From an uncultured Pseudomonadales bacterium (lineage in GTDB: Bacteria; Pseudomonadota; Gammaproteobacteria; Pseudomonadales; Azotimanducaceae): DNA of 64,000 nucleotides. A program made the translations under genes and the position numbers. Positions 51,662 to 60,841 of the stretch are shown one piece after another. Under the pieces are notes generated by a model. It saw nothing but the letters and a program-made list of their open reading frames with translations, did no database searches and was not told the DNA's origin. Every line of letters starts with the position of its first letter. Position 1 is the first letter of the stretch. The DNA lies in contig OY282455.1 in NCBI GenBank assembly GCA_958296195.1, forward strand, positions 310,001-374,000, given 5' to 3'.

Positions 51662-54346
51662 CTAAGCCGCCCTTCCGCTTTCTCCGGGCGTCGGCATCAG
51701 GCTGCTGACCATCGCCGCCGCAAAGCCTAGCAGCATCGGCCAGAGCCAAGCTCCGGTGGACATGGAAAGGTCGATGCTCCAGCCGAAGGCGCGGGGGTTG
51801 ATGGCATGGCATAGAGCGAAGCCTATGAACCAGCCCAACGGCAGCGCCAAGGCAAGTGCGCTGGCGCCTAGGACGGTGCCGCGAATCAACCCTATCCGGC
51901 GTTGCTCGCCTGAATTTAGGCCCAGCGAGCGCAGCAGGGCGGTGTTGGCCTTCTGATTGAGGCGCAACGCCGTCATGGCGTTGTGCAGGCCGACCACGGC
52001 GATGATGAGGGCCAGCAGGGTCAGGGCGCGGGTGATGGCGAAGGTGCGGTCAAAGACCTGCATGGCGGTGCCCCGCATGGCTGCCCTTGCGTGAACTTCC
52101 GCGGCCGGCGCCCAATCCTGCAGCCAACGCTCAAGCGCGACGGCGCTGATGCCCGATAGGCTGATGCGGTCAAACCCCAGGGCACCGAAGCGTCGAGCGG
52201 CGGCATCTGCCTGCACCAGCAACCGGGGCCTAGCCTCGCCGAAGCCGGGAAAGGCGTACACGATGCGGAAGGCGGAGCCGCTCCAGTCGATGGCGTCCCC
52301 CACCCCTAAGCCTGACTTGGCCAAAAAGCCCTCGCTGGCGAAGGCTTCGTCGTCGGCCAAGGCGCCGGCATAGCCGTAGCGGGCGGTTTCGGCGGCTGAG
52401 AAATCCGTATATCCGAGCTCCACGGCTTGCCCCTGAATTCGGGCCGCGAGGCGTCCGTAGGCCTGCACCGCAGCGTCGGGATGGGCGAGGCGCAGGGCTG
52501 CGGCCAACCCTTCGCCATCCTGACTGGGCAACTCCAGGAAGAACTCATGGGCGAGGCGCTGGTCCAGCATCTTGGCGAAATCCCGCTCAAAGCTGCCCAC
52601 CATCAGGCCAACGCCGATGCTGGTGCCCACGGCTAAAATCAACGCGCCCAAGGCGGCACTGAGATCCCCTTCATGCCAAGTGGCTTCGCGCACCGCCAGC
52701 CGCGCCAGCAGGTTGCCGCCGGCCCGGTGCGGCCTAGGGCGCAGGAGGCGCAGCAGCGGCGCAACCAGAGCCGCGGCGATCAAACCCGCCGCCAAGATGG
52801 CCGCAAAGCCGCCGTACAGCCCGGTTTCTTCAAACCCCATGCCCATGCCGACCAGCACCGCACCAAGGCCGATGCCCAGCCAAGGCGGGCGGGTCAGAAC
52901 GCCAAGCGGCTTTGCGCCGGACGCTTCCTTGGCTGGTCTGCTTTTGGCGAACGCAAGCCAAGCTCCGGCCAAGGACACGCCAAGGCCGGAGAGCAATGCC
53001 TTGGCTAGGACGATGGTGGACATCTCGACCGCCGGCAAAGCGTCAAAGCCGGCGGTTGATACGCGCACCAGCAGCACCGCCAGCCCATAGCCACCGAAGA
53101 TTCCAACCAAGGTTGCCAGGGTGCCGAGTGCTGCGGTCGAAATTAGAAAGCCGCCGGCCAGCTCAGCGGCGCTCAAGCCTATGGCGTTCAGCCGCAGCAT
53201 CGTTGTTTCCTGACGCCGCAGCCAGACAACGCAGACTTGGTAGATCAGAAACCAAGCCACCAGCAGCGCCAGCATCCCCAAGGCGCCGAGATTGAATAGG
53301 ATGGATTTGGCGAACTGCTGCTCCGGCAGGGCAGCGGCGATGGGCTGCAAGCGCCAATCGGGAAGGTCGGCGGGGGCGGTGCTCAAAGGTTGGTGAGTGA
53401 CGGTTGGGGGGCTAGCGACTGCATTGGAGTTCGCTCCGGGGAGTTCGAGGCGGGATGGCGCTTTTGTTGGACCGCACGACCCCTTGGTTGTTGGCCGCGT
53501 GTTGAAGGGCTGGGTTGGCGACCTTGCGGAGCGGTTTGCACAAGCCGGGGCCGTCTCGCTGGAGACTGTGGTTCTGGTGCCGGCTATTGGTTGATTGGGC
53601 AAGAGGGCAGAACTTGCCGCAGTTGCCGGCAGGCCCGCGGAAAGCCCTGGCAAAAGGCGTTCCAACCAGTCGCGCAGATCAGCCCAAGGGTCGTGCAGGC
53701 GCAGGGCGACAAAACTCAAGTCTTCAGGGGCCGACCCCAGCAGCTTCAGCGCATCGGCGGTATCCACGAATAGGCCATTGTTGACGCCGGATTTCACCAC
53801 CCGGGCGACCGTCCAGCGCTCGCCGTTCAACTCCAGTGCCTCGTCCAAGTCCAGGCCTAGGCTGGAGTCCGCCAACACGGCTTGGCGCTTTGAGGTCACC
53901 TCGGGTGGTGCCGCTCCGCCAAACCAATCCACGCCCACCACCTGCAAGCGGCGCCCGCCGGAAACCAACTGCCCTTCGACCACCGGCGCCATGAACTCCA
54001 CTTCCTGCAGCCAGCCTGGGGCTGCACCGTTGGCAACTGCCGCCTCCGTCCTTGCCAGTCCCTCACCGGCGTCCGGCAAGGCGAGGGTTTGGAGGCGCTG
54101 CTGCTGCCGCCAGTGCCGCCGCAACTCAAAGTAGTCGCTCATGCTGGCGCCCGGCCTTTCGGCACTGTGGGTGACGCCATGCAGATGCGGAGGATGGGTG
54201 GCCTGCAAGCTGTCGCTGACCGCCAAGCTGACCAAATGCACGGCCACCGTGGAAGTCACCCCAAGCGTGATTCCGAGCCAAGCGGTCAGCACACTCCAAG
54301 GCGTTGCCGCCATGAACCTCAGATTGCTTCGCAGCAGCAGCTTCAC
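51662..54346 (-). CDS. FtsX-like ABC permease (AttF/AttG fusion type)
   Basis: An 894-residue permease starting at a GTG that overlaps the ATPase stop (GTGA). The N-terminal half has one helix (TPWSVLTAWLGITLGVTSTVAVHLV), a MacB-like periplasmic domain, then FtsX helices (LGALGMLALLVAWFLIYQVCV onward). The C-terminal half repeats the plan (LGALILAVGTSIGVGLMVGS, a second periplasmic domain, LTLLALIIAVVGLHNAMTAL). The first periplasmic domain carries a Ser/Thr/Pro-rich insertion of about 90 residues just before the second helix (coded by about 53380-53660). No substrate can be named; the partner lipocalin suggests a lipid or hydrophobic ligand. Confidence 0.87.
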   Translation of the reverse strand: MKLLLRSNLRFMAATPWSVLTAWLGITLGVTSTVAVHLVSLAVSDSLQATHPPHLHGVTHSAERPGASMSDYFELRRHWRQQQRLQTLALPDAGEGLARTEAAVANGAAPGWLQEVEFMAPVVEGQLVSGGRRLQVVGVDWFGGAAPPEVTSKRQAVLADSSLGLDLDEALELNGERWTVARVVKSGVNNGLFVDTADALKLLGSAPEDLSFVALRLHDPWADLRDWLERLLPGLSAGLPATAASSALLPNQPIAGTRTTVSSETAPACANRSARSPTQPFNTRPTTKGSCGPTKAPSRLELPGANSNAVASPPTVTHQPLSTAPADLPDWRLQPIAAALPEQQFAKSILFNLGALGMLALLVAWFLIYQVCVVWLRRQETTMLRLNAIGLSAAELAGGFLISTAALGTLATLVGIFGGYGLAVLLVRVSTAGFDALPAVEMSTIVLAKALLSGLGVSLAGAWLAFAKSRPAKEASGAKPLGVLTRPPWLGIGLGAVLVGMGMGFEETGLYGGFAAILAAGLIAAALVAPLLRLLRPRPHRAGGNLLARLAVREATWHEGDLSAALGALILAVGTSIGVGLMVGSFERDFAKMLDQRLAHEFFLELPSQDGEGLAAALRLAHPDAAVQAYGRLAARIQGQAVELGYTDFSAAETARYGYAGALADDEAFASEGFLAKSGLGVGDAIDWSGSAFRIVYAFPGFGEARPRLLVQADAAARRFGALGFDRISLSGISAVALERWLQDWAPAAEVHARAAMRGTAMQVFDRTFAITRALTLLALIIAVVGLHNAMTALRLNQKANTALLRSLGLNSGEQRRIGLIRGTVLGASALALALPLGWFIGFALCHAINPRAFGWSIDLSMSTGAWLWPMLLGFAAAMVSSLMPTPGESGRAA

Positions 54347-55011
54347 CCGCCCAGCTCGACAAGGCGATGGGCGCGGGACGCTAAAGCTTGGTTGTGGGTG
54401 GCTATCACTAGGGCGCACCCGAGTTTGGCAACTTCGGAGAACAGCATTTCGGCCACCAGAGCGCTGTTTTTCCCGTCAAGATTGCCCGTGGGTTCGTCGG
54501 CCAGCACGATGGCGGGCTCATGGGCCAACGCCCGGGCGATGGCGGCTCGCTGTTGCTCCCCACCGGACAGGTTTTCCGGAAAGGCGTTCAAGCGCTCGCC
54601 GAGGCCCAGCGCCTGCAGGCGGCGACGGGCGTCCGGCAGCCGATGGTCCAGCCTGTTGAGATGCAGCGGCAGGGCGACGTTCTCTAGAACGTTGAGGGTC
54701 GGCACTAGGTTGAAGAACTGAAAGACGTATCCGATCAGCCGCCGTCGCAATGCCGTTCGCGCCCCTTCGCCAAGTTTGTGCAGTTCGAAGGCTTGGCCGT
54801 GGTGGCGCAGGGTAAGCGAGCCGGCTTCGACCGCCGCAATCCCGGCGATCAAGTTCAGGAGCGTTGACTTGCCGGAACCGCTCGGGCCGCAAAGGGCGAC
54901 GACTTCTCCAGGCCCAATGTCGAGATCAAGGCGCTCGATGACGGGCTGATGGCGATTTCCGTCACTGTAGCCCTTGCTGACGTTTCTAAGGGAAATGACG
55001 CCGCAACTCAT
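54343..55011 (-). CDS. ABC transporter ATPase (AttE / LolD-like)
   Basis: A 222-residue ATPase of the MacB/LolD class. Walker A GPSGSGKSTLLNLIAG, Q-loop FQFFNLVPTLNVLENVALPL, signature LSGGEQQRAAIARAL, Walker B AIVLADEPTGNLD and the switch ATHNQ are intact. ATG 55011 (MSCGVISLRNVSKGYSDGN) is preferred over a start 41 codons upstream. The stop overlaps the GTG of the FtsX-like permease. With that gene and the AttH lipoprotein it makes an AttEFGH-type system. The 190 bases between it and cysK hold no recognisable gene. Confidence 0.93.
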   Translation of the reverse strand: MSCGVISLRNVSKGYSDGNRHQPVIERLDLDIGPGEVVALCGPSGSGKSTLLNLIAGIAAVEAGSLTLRHHGQAFELHKLGEGARTALRRRLIGYVFQFFNLVPTLNVLENVALPLHLNRLDHRLPDARRRLQALGLGERLNAFPENLSGGEQQRAAIARALAHEPAIVLADEPTGNLDGKNSALVAEMLFSEVAKLGCALVIATHNQALASRAHRLVELGG

Positions 55012-55201
55012 GGGTTGCCGACCTCGCCGTGCGCTTTCTTGGTGAGTGCCGTGCAGCACCCTCGATATCTGCCGCTTTTTTGCAATTGGCGGTGGGCGGC
55101 ATCCTAATGTCCTGTCCCGCAAATAACCACACACTATCTACGGGTCTTTTCGGCTCCTGGCTGGGTTGCTCCGCCGCGTGGGTGAAAAACGGCTGGTGCC
55201 G

Positions 55202-56203
55202 TCACAGGACGAGTGCGGCTTGGGGATCTAGATTCCGTTCCGCGAGGAAGGCGGCATTGAACAGGCTGGACTGATACTTTTGCCCGGTGTCCGTCAGCAC
55301 CGTGACGATGGTGTGGCCCGGCCCCAACTGCTTGGCCACCCGCACCGCGGCGCACAGGTTGATGCCGGTGCTGGAGCCGAAGAACCAGCCTTGGCGGCGC
55401 AGCAGGGCGTAAACCATCGCCACCATTTCCTGGTCGGTGACCTGCACCGCAGCGTCGATCTCGGTTCCCGCCAGATTGTCCGTAACCCGGCTGTTGCCGA
55501 TGCCTTCGGTGATGGACGGCCCCGGCGTCATGGTCGCCTCCCCGGTGTTGACCCAGTTGTACAGGGCGCTGCCGTGCGGATCGGCGAGCACTATTCTGAT
55601 GGCCGGGTTGCGCTCCTTGAGGAAGCGGGACACCCCCGCCAAGGTGCCGCCGGTGCCCACCGAGCAGGTGAAGGCGTGCAGGGCGCCGTCGGTTTGCGCC
55701 CAGATTTCCGGGCCGGTGGACTCATAGTGCGCCAAGCGGTTGGCTACGTTGTCGAATTGATTGGCCCAAACGGCGTTGGGCAGTTCGGCGGCGTAGCGGC
55801 CGGCTTGCTTCTGATAGTTCATCGCGTCGCGATAGGGCACCGTCGGCACCACCCGCACCTCCGCGCCCAAGGTCTTCAGAATGTCCACCTTCTCTTGGGA
55901 TTGGTTGTCCGGCATGTAGATCACGCAGGGATAGCCGCGCTCGTTGCACACATGGGCGAGGCCGATGCCGGTGTTGCCGGCGGTGCCCTCCACCACGGTG
56001 CCGCCGGGCTTCAAGGCGCCGCTTCGCTCGTGCTCGCGCACCATCCACAGGGCTGCCCGGTCCTTGACGGAGCCGCCGGGATTGAGAAATTCCGCCTTGC
56101 CCAAAATTTCGCAGCCAGTAGCTTCGCTCAACAGCGGAATGCGGATCAGCGGCGTGTTGCCGACGCTGCCGGCGAATCCATCTCGGGTCTCCATAAAGTC
56201 CAT
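55202..56203 (-). CDS. cysK: Cysteine synthase A-type PLP enzyme
   Basis: A 333-residue fold-type II PLP enzyme that makes cysteine from O-acetylserine and sulfide. PLP Lys in FLNPGGSVKDRAALWM, phosphate-binding loop GTAGNTGIGLAHV, and CSVGTGGTLAGVSRFLKE are intact. The substrate loop is EGTAGN rather than the EPTSGNTG of enteric CysK, and the protein is about 10 residues longer, as in the alternative 'cysteine synthase A' group common in alpha- and gammaproteobacteria. Cystathionine beta-synthase or a related activity cannot be excluded. A start three codons later (ATG 56194) is also possible. Confidence 0.88.
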   Translation of the reverse strand: MDFMETRDGFAGSVGNTPLIRIPLLSEATGCEILGKAEFLNPGGSVKDRAALWMVREHERSGALKPGGTVVEGTAGNTGIGLAHVCNERGYPCVIYMPDNQSQEKVDILKTLGAEVRVVPTVPYRDAMNYQKQAGRYAAELPNAVWANQFDNVANRLAHYESTGPEIWAQTDGALHAFTCSVGTGGTLAGVSRFLKERNPAIRIVLADPHGSALYNWVNTGEATMTPGPSITEGIGNSRVTDNLAGTEIDAAVQVTDQEMVAMVYALLRRQGWFFGSSTGINLCAAVRVAKQLGPGHTIVTVLTDTGQKYQSSLFNAAFLAERNLDPQAALVL

Positions 56204-56344
56204 TCCACGGCGTGTTGACGAAGTTTAACCCGGCCTGCCTTGAACGATGGCCGCTGCCCGGCGCACATCCCGCCGGCTAACGAAGCGCAAACACACGCTG
56301 CCGAATGGGGCTGCTCCCAACGCTCGGTTCAAGCCGTCAACCCC

Positions 56345-56518
56345 AAGGCGTGGCGCTGTGCGGGAAAGACGGGGGAAATCGCCGCCGCCTTTCAAGGCGC
56401 CGGCCTGCCCACAGGCCTCCACAACGCCGCCGCCGCCATCTACGAACGGATGTCGGACCTCAAAGACGCCAACGCGCCTGGGCTGACGGAGGCCATTGAG
56501 CGCTTGCTGTCAACTTGA
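56345..56518 (+). pseudogene. C-terminal fragment of a DUF1932-type NAD(P)-dependent oxidoreductase
   Basis: The frame KAWRCAGKTGEIAAAFQGAG then LPTGLHNAAAAIYERMSDLK and DANAPGLTEAIERLL resembles the last helical bundle of 6-phosphogluconate-dehydrogenase-like enzymes with DUF1932. No Rossmann domain precedes it; the sequence upstream to 56225 is not similar. Only about 57 codons remain, so it is a remnant. The assignment rests on this short helical segment alone. Confidence 0.5.
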
Positions 56519-56603
56519 GCAAGTTCAAAAGCGCCTTTCAAGGCCGATTAAGGGAGCGGAGTAGGGATGGATGGCCGCCCCCAAGGAAAGCTCCCGTCTC
56601 CCG

Positions 56604-56900
56604 TCAGGCGCGGGTTCCCGACAAACTGGCGTTGCCAAAGGCGCCGAGCTTGACGTTGCCGCTGATTTCGTCGCCGTCAACGGTGGCGGAGAACTCCAGG
56701 GTCATTGCCATGGGAGTGGTGATGTCCGCCTTCCAAGCCAGGGAGTCGCCATCCACCGTGCCGTCCTTGATTTCGATCTCCCCTTGGGCGCCGCTGAGTT
56801 TGCCGGTCAGCACATTGCCGTCCGTCTGCAACTCCAAGGTGCCCTGCTGCGGCCCCATGGGCGTGTTCATGGTGGTCTTCCAAGTGCCGTCTGCGCTCAT
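56604..56900 (-). CDS. Small beta-rich conserved protein of unknown function
   Basis: A 98-residue protein, MSADGTWKTTMNTPMGPQQG onward, with repeating beta-strand pattern (GTLELQTDGNVLTGKLSGAQ, GEIEIKDGTVDGDSLAWKAD, LEFSATVDGDEISGNVKLGA) and the end FGNASLSGTRA. This fits a family of small cytoplasmic proteins of unknown function frequent in marine proteobacteria, often annotated only as hypothetical. It has no signal peptide. A purine-rich aggagaa lies upstream of the ATG, giving a good SD and fixing the start at 56900. Confidence 0.75.
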   Translation of the reverse strand: MSADGTWKTTMNTPMGPQQGTLELQTDGNVLTGKLSGAQGEIEIKDGTVDGDSLAWKADITTPMAMTLEFSATVDGDEISGNVKLGAFGNASLSGTRA

Positions 56901-57091
56901 TGAACTTCTCCTGTTGTGGATGTGAGTGCGTGGCGCAAGTATGTCACAGCAAACGGATGGGGTCACCTGCCGCGATCCATGAGGAGACATGTGCGCTGTA
57001 GGGTTTTTTGGCCGTTGGGGGGGCTGGGTGGCTTTTTGTTGGCGTTCGGCCTTTCCGCTGCCGCCGATGGCAGCAGCGCGTCTATCTAGTG

Positions 57092-57892
57092 CTAGTGGTG
57101 TTGGGGGGCGCTACTTCGGGGGGGGGGGGGGGGGGGGAGGGCCGAACTGCCGTTGGTATGGGCCGCGACGCCAACCTTGCCGACGGACAGGTTGTCCTCC
57201 GCCAAATCCCGGTGCTGCACATGGCTTAGGCCATTCTTGGCGGTGCCTCGAGAAAAATCCGCCAGACCCTGCCTAATCGCAACCCAAACGCAACGGACCA
57301 GGAGCTTCAGGTCCAGCCAAGGGCTCATCTTCGCCACATAGAGGTTGTCGTAACGGAGTTTGTTGCGGGGACGCAAGTGATAGTCCTTGGTGACCTGGGC
57401 CAAGCCGGCAATGCCGGGCTTGACGCCTAGGCGCACCGAGAACCCGGGCACCATACGCTCGATTCTCTTCGCCAGCTCAGGGCGCTCAGGACGCGGCCCA
57501 ACCAAGCTCATGTCGCCTCTGAACACGTTGACGAGCTGCGGAATCTCGTCCAGATGCAGGGCGCGCAGCACCTTGCCGACCTTGGTGATGCGCAAATCCT
57601 TCATTCCCGCCCAAACCGGGCCGGTCGAGTCCTCGGCGTTGGGCACCATGGTGCGGAACTTGAACATATGGAAAGGCCGACCCCAACGCCCCAAACGCTT
57701 CTGCACATAGAAGACTTGCCCTCGATCCTCCAGCTTGATCGCTAGGGAAATTGCAGCGCACAGCAGCAAAAGCACAGGGGCAAGCAGGGTGCAGGTGACT
57801 ACAATTACAGTAAGATCAAACGGCCGCTTATAGCTAGCTAGCTCAACCACAGCCTTATCCGCGCCGTTAACTTGGCTACGCAATTCAGACAA
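57092..57892 (-). CDS. Bacterial sugar transferase (undecaprenyl-phosphate glycosylphosphotransferase)
   Basis: A WcaJ/PglC-type enzyme that moves a sugar phosphate onto undecaprenyl phosphate to start a surface polysaccharide. It has the membrane anchor FDLTVIVVTCTLLAPVLLLLC, then FYVQKRLGRWGRPFHMFKFR, the catalytic pair region ALHLDEIPQLVNVFRGDMSL and VGPRPERPELA, and GVKPGIAGLAQV. It lacks the CoA-binding N-domain, so it is the short form. The start is uncertain: TTG 57892 after a GGGAAGA, or GTG 57850. The conserved part ends at about residue 205; a further 60 unconserved residues follow, including six Pro coded by a 20-base C tract. No other polysaccharide genes are nearby. Confidence 0.85.
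   Translation of the reverse strand: MSELRSQVNGADKAVVELASYKRPFDLTVIVVTCTLLAPVLLLLCAAISLAIKLEDRGQVFYVQKRLGRWGRPFHMFKFRTMVPNAEDSTGPVWAGMKDLRITKVGKVLRALHLDEIPQLVNVFRGDMSLVGPRPERPELAKRIERMVPGFSVRLGVKPGIAGLAQVTKDYHLRPRNKLRYDNLYVAKMSPWLDLKLLVRCVWVAIRQGLADFSRGTAKNGLSHVQHRDLAEDNLSVGKVGVAAHTNGSSALPPPPPPRSSAPQHH
57118..57137. repeat. Homopolymer of 20 G
   Basis: Twenty consecutive G on the plus strand (C on the coding strand) lie 26 bases before the stop of the sugar transferase gene. Slippage here would change the reading frame of the last few codons. Such tracts are typical of phase-variable surface genes but also of assembly error. Confidence 0.9.
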
Positions 57893-57989
57893 CGTTTGGA
57901 TCTTCCCTAGGGCGTTTCGCCAACATAATACAGTCTTTAACCCCTTGCAATAGCAAAATAAAGCGCCGAGGTCGCCGAAAATTCGAGAT

Positions 57990-59684
57990 TCAGTGGGCAG
58001 CGGCGTGCCGGGCCGCGCGGCGGCCTGAAAACACGCAATCGGCAATGGACAGCCCAGAGACGTAAAGATGGGAGGGAATGCCAACCGCCGTCCGCCCAGC
58101 GGCGTATAGTCCGGGAATCTCCCGGCCGTCCGGTCGTCGCGCCTGGCCGGTGTCTTCGTTGACGACCAGACCGCCCACCGTCAGCACGGTGCAAGGCATC
58201 AACTTGGCGGCTACGGATACGTCCATGACATGGAAGGGCGGAACCAATTCACGGATGTCCTCGGCGGGCTTGTGGAAGGCGTCTTCGATTTCGCCTTTGG
58301 CGGCGCGGGCGTAGTCGCCCAGGGTTTGGCGGAACGTCCGCTCATCAAACCCGAACTTGCGGCATAGGGCCTCCGGACTTTCGGCCCGGCGCTTGGCGAA
58401 CAGCAGGTTAAGAGCCGCCAATTGCTGTTGGAAGGGCAGCACTTTGCCCGGCGCGATCTGCCGCCAAGCTTCGCGCACCAGCTGGGAACTGAGGATGAGC
58501 CAACCCTTGCCATCCGCCAGTTCCTCCATGGCGGCGCCGATGGTGGCGCCGTATGTGGACTCATTGACGAAGCGGGCGCCGCGCGCGTCAACGATGATGC
58601 CTTGGGAAAAAGCGCTTGGCGGGTTCAGGAACCGCCACGCGGAGGCCCTTTCCATACGTTCCACGGCCCCGCCGACGCTCTGCCCCAAACGAATGCCGCT
58701 GCCGTCGTCTCCCCGGGTGCCCAGCGGCATGCCGGCGGCGAAGCTGGGACAATGGTGCGCCATCATGCCCCGATTGAACACGAACCCACCAGCGCTCAGG
58801 CAGAGGCCGCGCCGGGCGCGGTAGGTTCGCCAAACGCGCTCCCCGTCCTCCAATGCCTTCGCCCCGGCCAACTGCCTGTCCGCCAGCCGGTGTACCACCG
58901 GGGCGCCCGGCAGAAAAAAGGGATAGAGCTTGGTGATGAGATCAGCCCGTGCAAGACATTTTGCGTGTTCCCGATAAGCCGCCGTTTCCGCCGGCAGTTG
59001 CAGCGCCCGCACACCGATGACCGCTCCGTCCGCATCAACGATGAGTTGCCTGGCTGCGGTCTTGCGCTCCAGCACGACGCCGGACGCCAGCGCCGAATCC
59101 CGGAGCGGCAGATAGATCGAATCTCCCAAATTGACGGCGCTCTTGCCCTTTTGAATCTTGCCGCGGTGGCCGCGGGCCGCCGGGCTTGCCAACGCCGTCG
59201 AAGTGGGCAGCAGGGAGTTGTCCGAGTGGTACATGAAGTACTCCACGCTCGGATAGGAGGTCTTCTGCTTCCACACCGGCCCGCTGAACTTGACCCCGTG
59301 GCGCATCAGCCAATCGACGTTGGCGGCGCTGTCCTGGCAAAAACGCATGAGGGTCGCATCGCCGACCACCCCTTGGGTCTCGATCTTGAGGTAGGCGAAC
59401 ATGTTCTCCGGAGTGTCGTCCTCGCCCACTTCCTGCTGAATTTTGGTGCCGCCGCCGGCGTAGAAGATGCCGCCGCTGGCCAAGGTGGAGCCGCCGCCCT
59501 CGCCTTGGTCCAAGGCAACCACGCTAAGGCCCTGCTCCCGGGCCTCCAAGGCGGCGGTGGCGCCGGCGCCGCCAAAACCGACGACTACAAAGTCCGCCTC
59601 CATGTCCCAAGCGACGCTGGCGGCGTTTTCGACCTGCAGCGGCGCTTGAACGTCTGAGTGCCAATGGCTGTCACCTGGCTGCAT
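57990..59684 (-). CDS. FAD-dependent oxidoreductase (fumarate reductase/KstD-like flavoprotein)
   Basis: A 564-residue flavoprotein of the FAD_binding_2 class. The dinucleotide fold reads ADFVVVGFGGAGATAALEAR (residues 30-49), followed by GGSTLASGGIFYAGGGT. Later come RGLCLSAGGFVFNRGMMAHH, ARFVNESTYGATIGAAMEE and a closing TGQARRPDGREIPGLYAAGR with SHLYVSGLSIADCVFSGRRA. This group covers fumarate reductases, ketosteroid dehydrogenases and urocanate reductases. No Tat or Sec signal is seen, so a cytoplasmic enzyme on an unsaturated ketone or acid is likely; the substrate is unknown. It occupies the place downstream of miaA where hfq usually lies. Confidence 0.85.
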   Translation of the reverse strand: MQPGDSHWHSDVQAPLQVENAASVAWDMEADFVVVGFGGAGATAALEAREQGLSVVALDQGEGGGSTLASGGIFYAGGGTKIQQEVGEDDTPENMFAYLKIETQGVVGDATLMRFCQDSAANVDWLMRHGVKFSGPVWKQKTSYPSVEYFMYHSDNSLLPTSTALASPAARGHRGKIQKGKSAVNLGDSIYLPLRDSALASGVVLERKTAARQLIVDADGAVIGVRALQLPAETAAYREHAKCLARADLITKLYPFFLPGAPVVHRLADRQLAGAKALEDGERVWRTYRARRGLCLSAGGFVFNRGMMAHHCPSFAAGMPLGTRGDDGSGIRLGQSVGGAVERMERASAWRFLNPPSAFSQGIIVDARGARFVNESTYGATIGAAMEELADGKGWLILSSQLVREAWRQIAPGKVLPFQQQLAALNLLFAKRRAESPEALCRKFGFDERTFRQTLGDYARAAKGEIEDAFHKPAEDIRELVPPFHVMDVSVAAKLMPCTVLTVGGLVVNEDTGQARRPDGREIPGLYAAGRTAVGIPSHLYVSGLSIADCVFSGRRAARHAAAH

Positions 59685-59892
59685 ATCCTCTCCTTATTCC
59701 GGCGGCCGCATGCTGTGCGGCAACCGCGCTTGATCGATCTCTTCACCGTTGGCGCGGACAAGTTTTCGGACACCTCCAGAATGGGCCGCGTCCGCAGCGC
59801 CCAGCGTCGTCATGCCGGCGGCGCCCAGCACTGGACTAGGCAACCGCCGGCATGAACTACGCCGCCCAAGATGTGCAAAGGGAGGATGCATG

Positions 59893-60822
59893 TCAAGCGC
59901 TGAGCCTTGCCGCCATTTGCGCCGCGGCGGCTGCGGCGTCCCCCCAGGGCAGCGGCGCCACCCAAGGCCAGCCGCGCAGCCAAGTGAGCTGACGGCGGGC
60001 CAGTTGCCGGGTGGCGGCAACCGCCTTGGCGCGCATTTGCGCAGCGTCCCACGCGCCGTCGAGATGCCGCCAAACTTGCCGGTAGCCCACTGCCCGCATG
60101 GCCGGCAGGCCGGGATGCAGGTCCGCCCGCGCCCGCAAGGCCCGCACTTCATCGACGAAGCCTTGGGCCAGCATGGCGTCGAAGCGCTCTTCGATGCGGC
60201 GGTGCAGGTCGGCTCGCTCGCCGGGAATGATGGCGAACTCCAGCAGTTCCTGACTTAGGCGGTTCGACGCCGCCAATTGGCCCTGCGTCCGCCAATGGGC
60301 GGAGATGGGCTTGCCGGTGGTCTCGAACACCTCCAGCGCCCGTTGCAGGCGTGTGCCATTGTGGGGATGGATGTTGGCCGCCGCCACCGGATCGACCGCC
60401 GCCAACCGCTCGTGCAGCTTGGGCCAGCCTTGGGCCGCGGCTTCGGCCTCAATGGCGGCCCGCACCTCCGGGTTGGCTGGGGGCAGCACCGCCAAACCGT
60501 CGCGAAAGGCGCGGGCATAGAGCATCGTGCCGCCCACCAGCACCGGCAGCTTGTTCTGCTCCAGCGCACGGCGGACCTCCCGATCCGCATCCGCCACGAA
60601 CTCCGCCACCGTGTAGGCGTCCGCCGGGTCGCGGATGCCGATCAGAGCATGGGGGTGGCGGGCCAGCAACGCGGGCTTCGGCTTCGCCGCGCCGATGTTC
60701 AGGCCGCGATAGATCAAGGTGGAGTCCATGCTGATGAGATGACAGGGCCTGCGCTCGGCCAAGGCGACGGCTGCGTCCGTCTTGCCGGCGGCGGTGGGGC
60801 CAAGCAGCAGGACAATGGGCAC
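59893..60822 (-). CDS. miaA: tRNA dimethylallyltransferase
   Basis: A 309-residue enzyme that adds an isopentenyl group to A37 of tRNAs reading UNN codons. P-loop LLLGPTAAGKTDAAVALAER, the DSTLIYRGLNIGAAKP region (Asp and Ser of the active site), LVGGTMLYARAFRDGLA, and VGYRQVWRHLDG are present. The start MPIVLLLGPT is short and typical. mutL lies 19 bases upstream, as usual. The C-terminal zinc-finger-like end is of the short bacterial form. Confidence 0.96.
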   Translation of the reverse strand: MPIVLLLGPTAAGKTDAAVALAERRPCHLISMDSTLIYRGLNIGAAKPKPALLARHPHALIGIRDPADAYTVAEFVADADREVRRALEQNKLPVLVGGTMLYARAFRDGLAVLPPANPEVRAAIEAEAAAQGWPKLHERLAAVDPVAAANIHPHNGTRLQRALEVFETTGKPISAHWRTQGQLAASNRLSQELLEFAIIPGERADLHRRIEERFDAMLAQGFVDEVRALRARADLHPGLPAMRAVGYRQVWRHLDGAWDAAQMRAKAVAATRQLARRQLTWLRGWPWVAPLPWGDAAAAAAQMAARLSA

Positions 60823-60841
60823 GGCGGCTACAACCGCCGCC

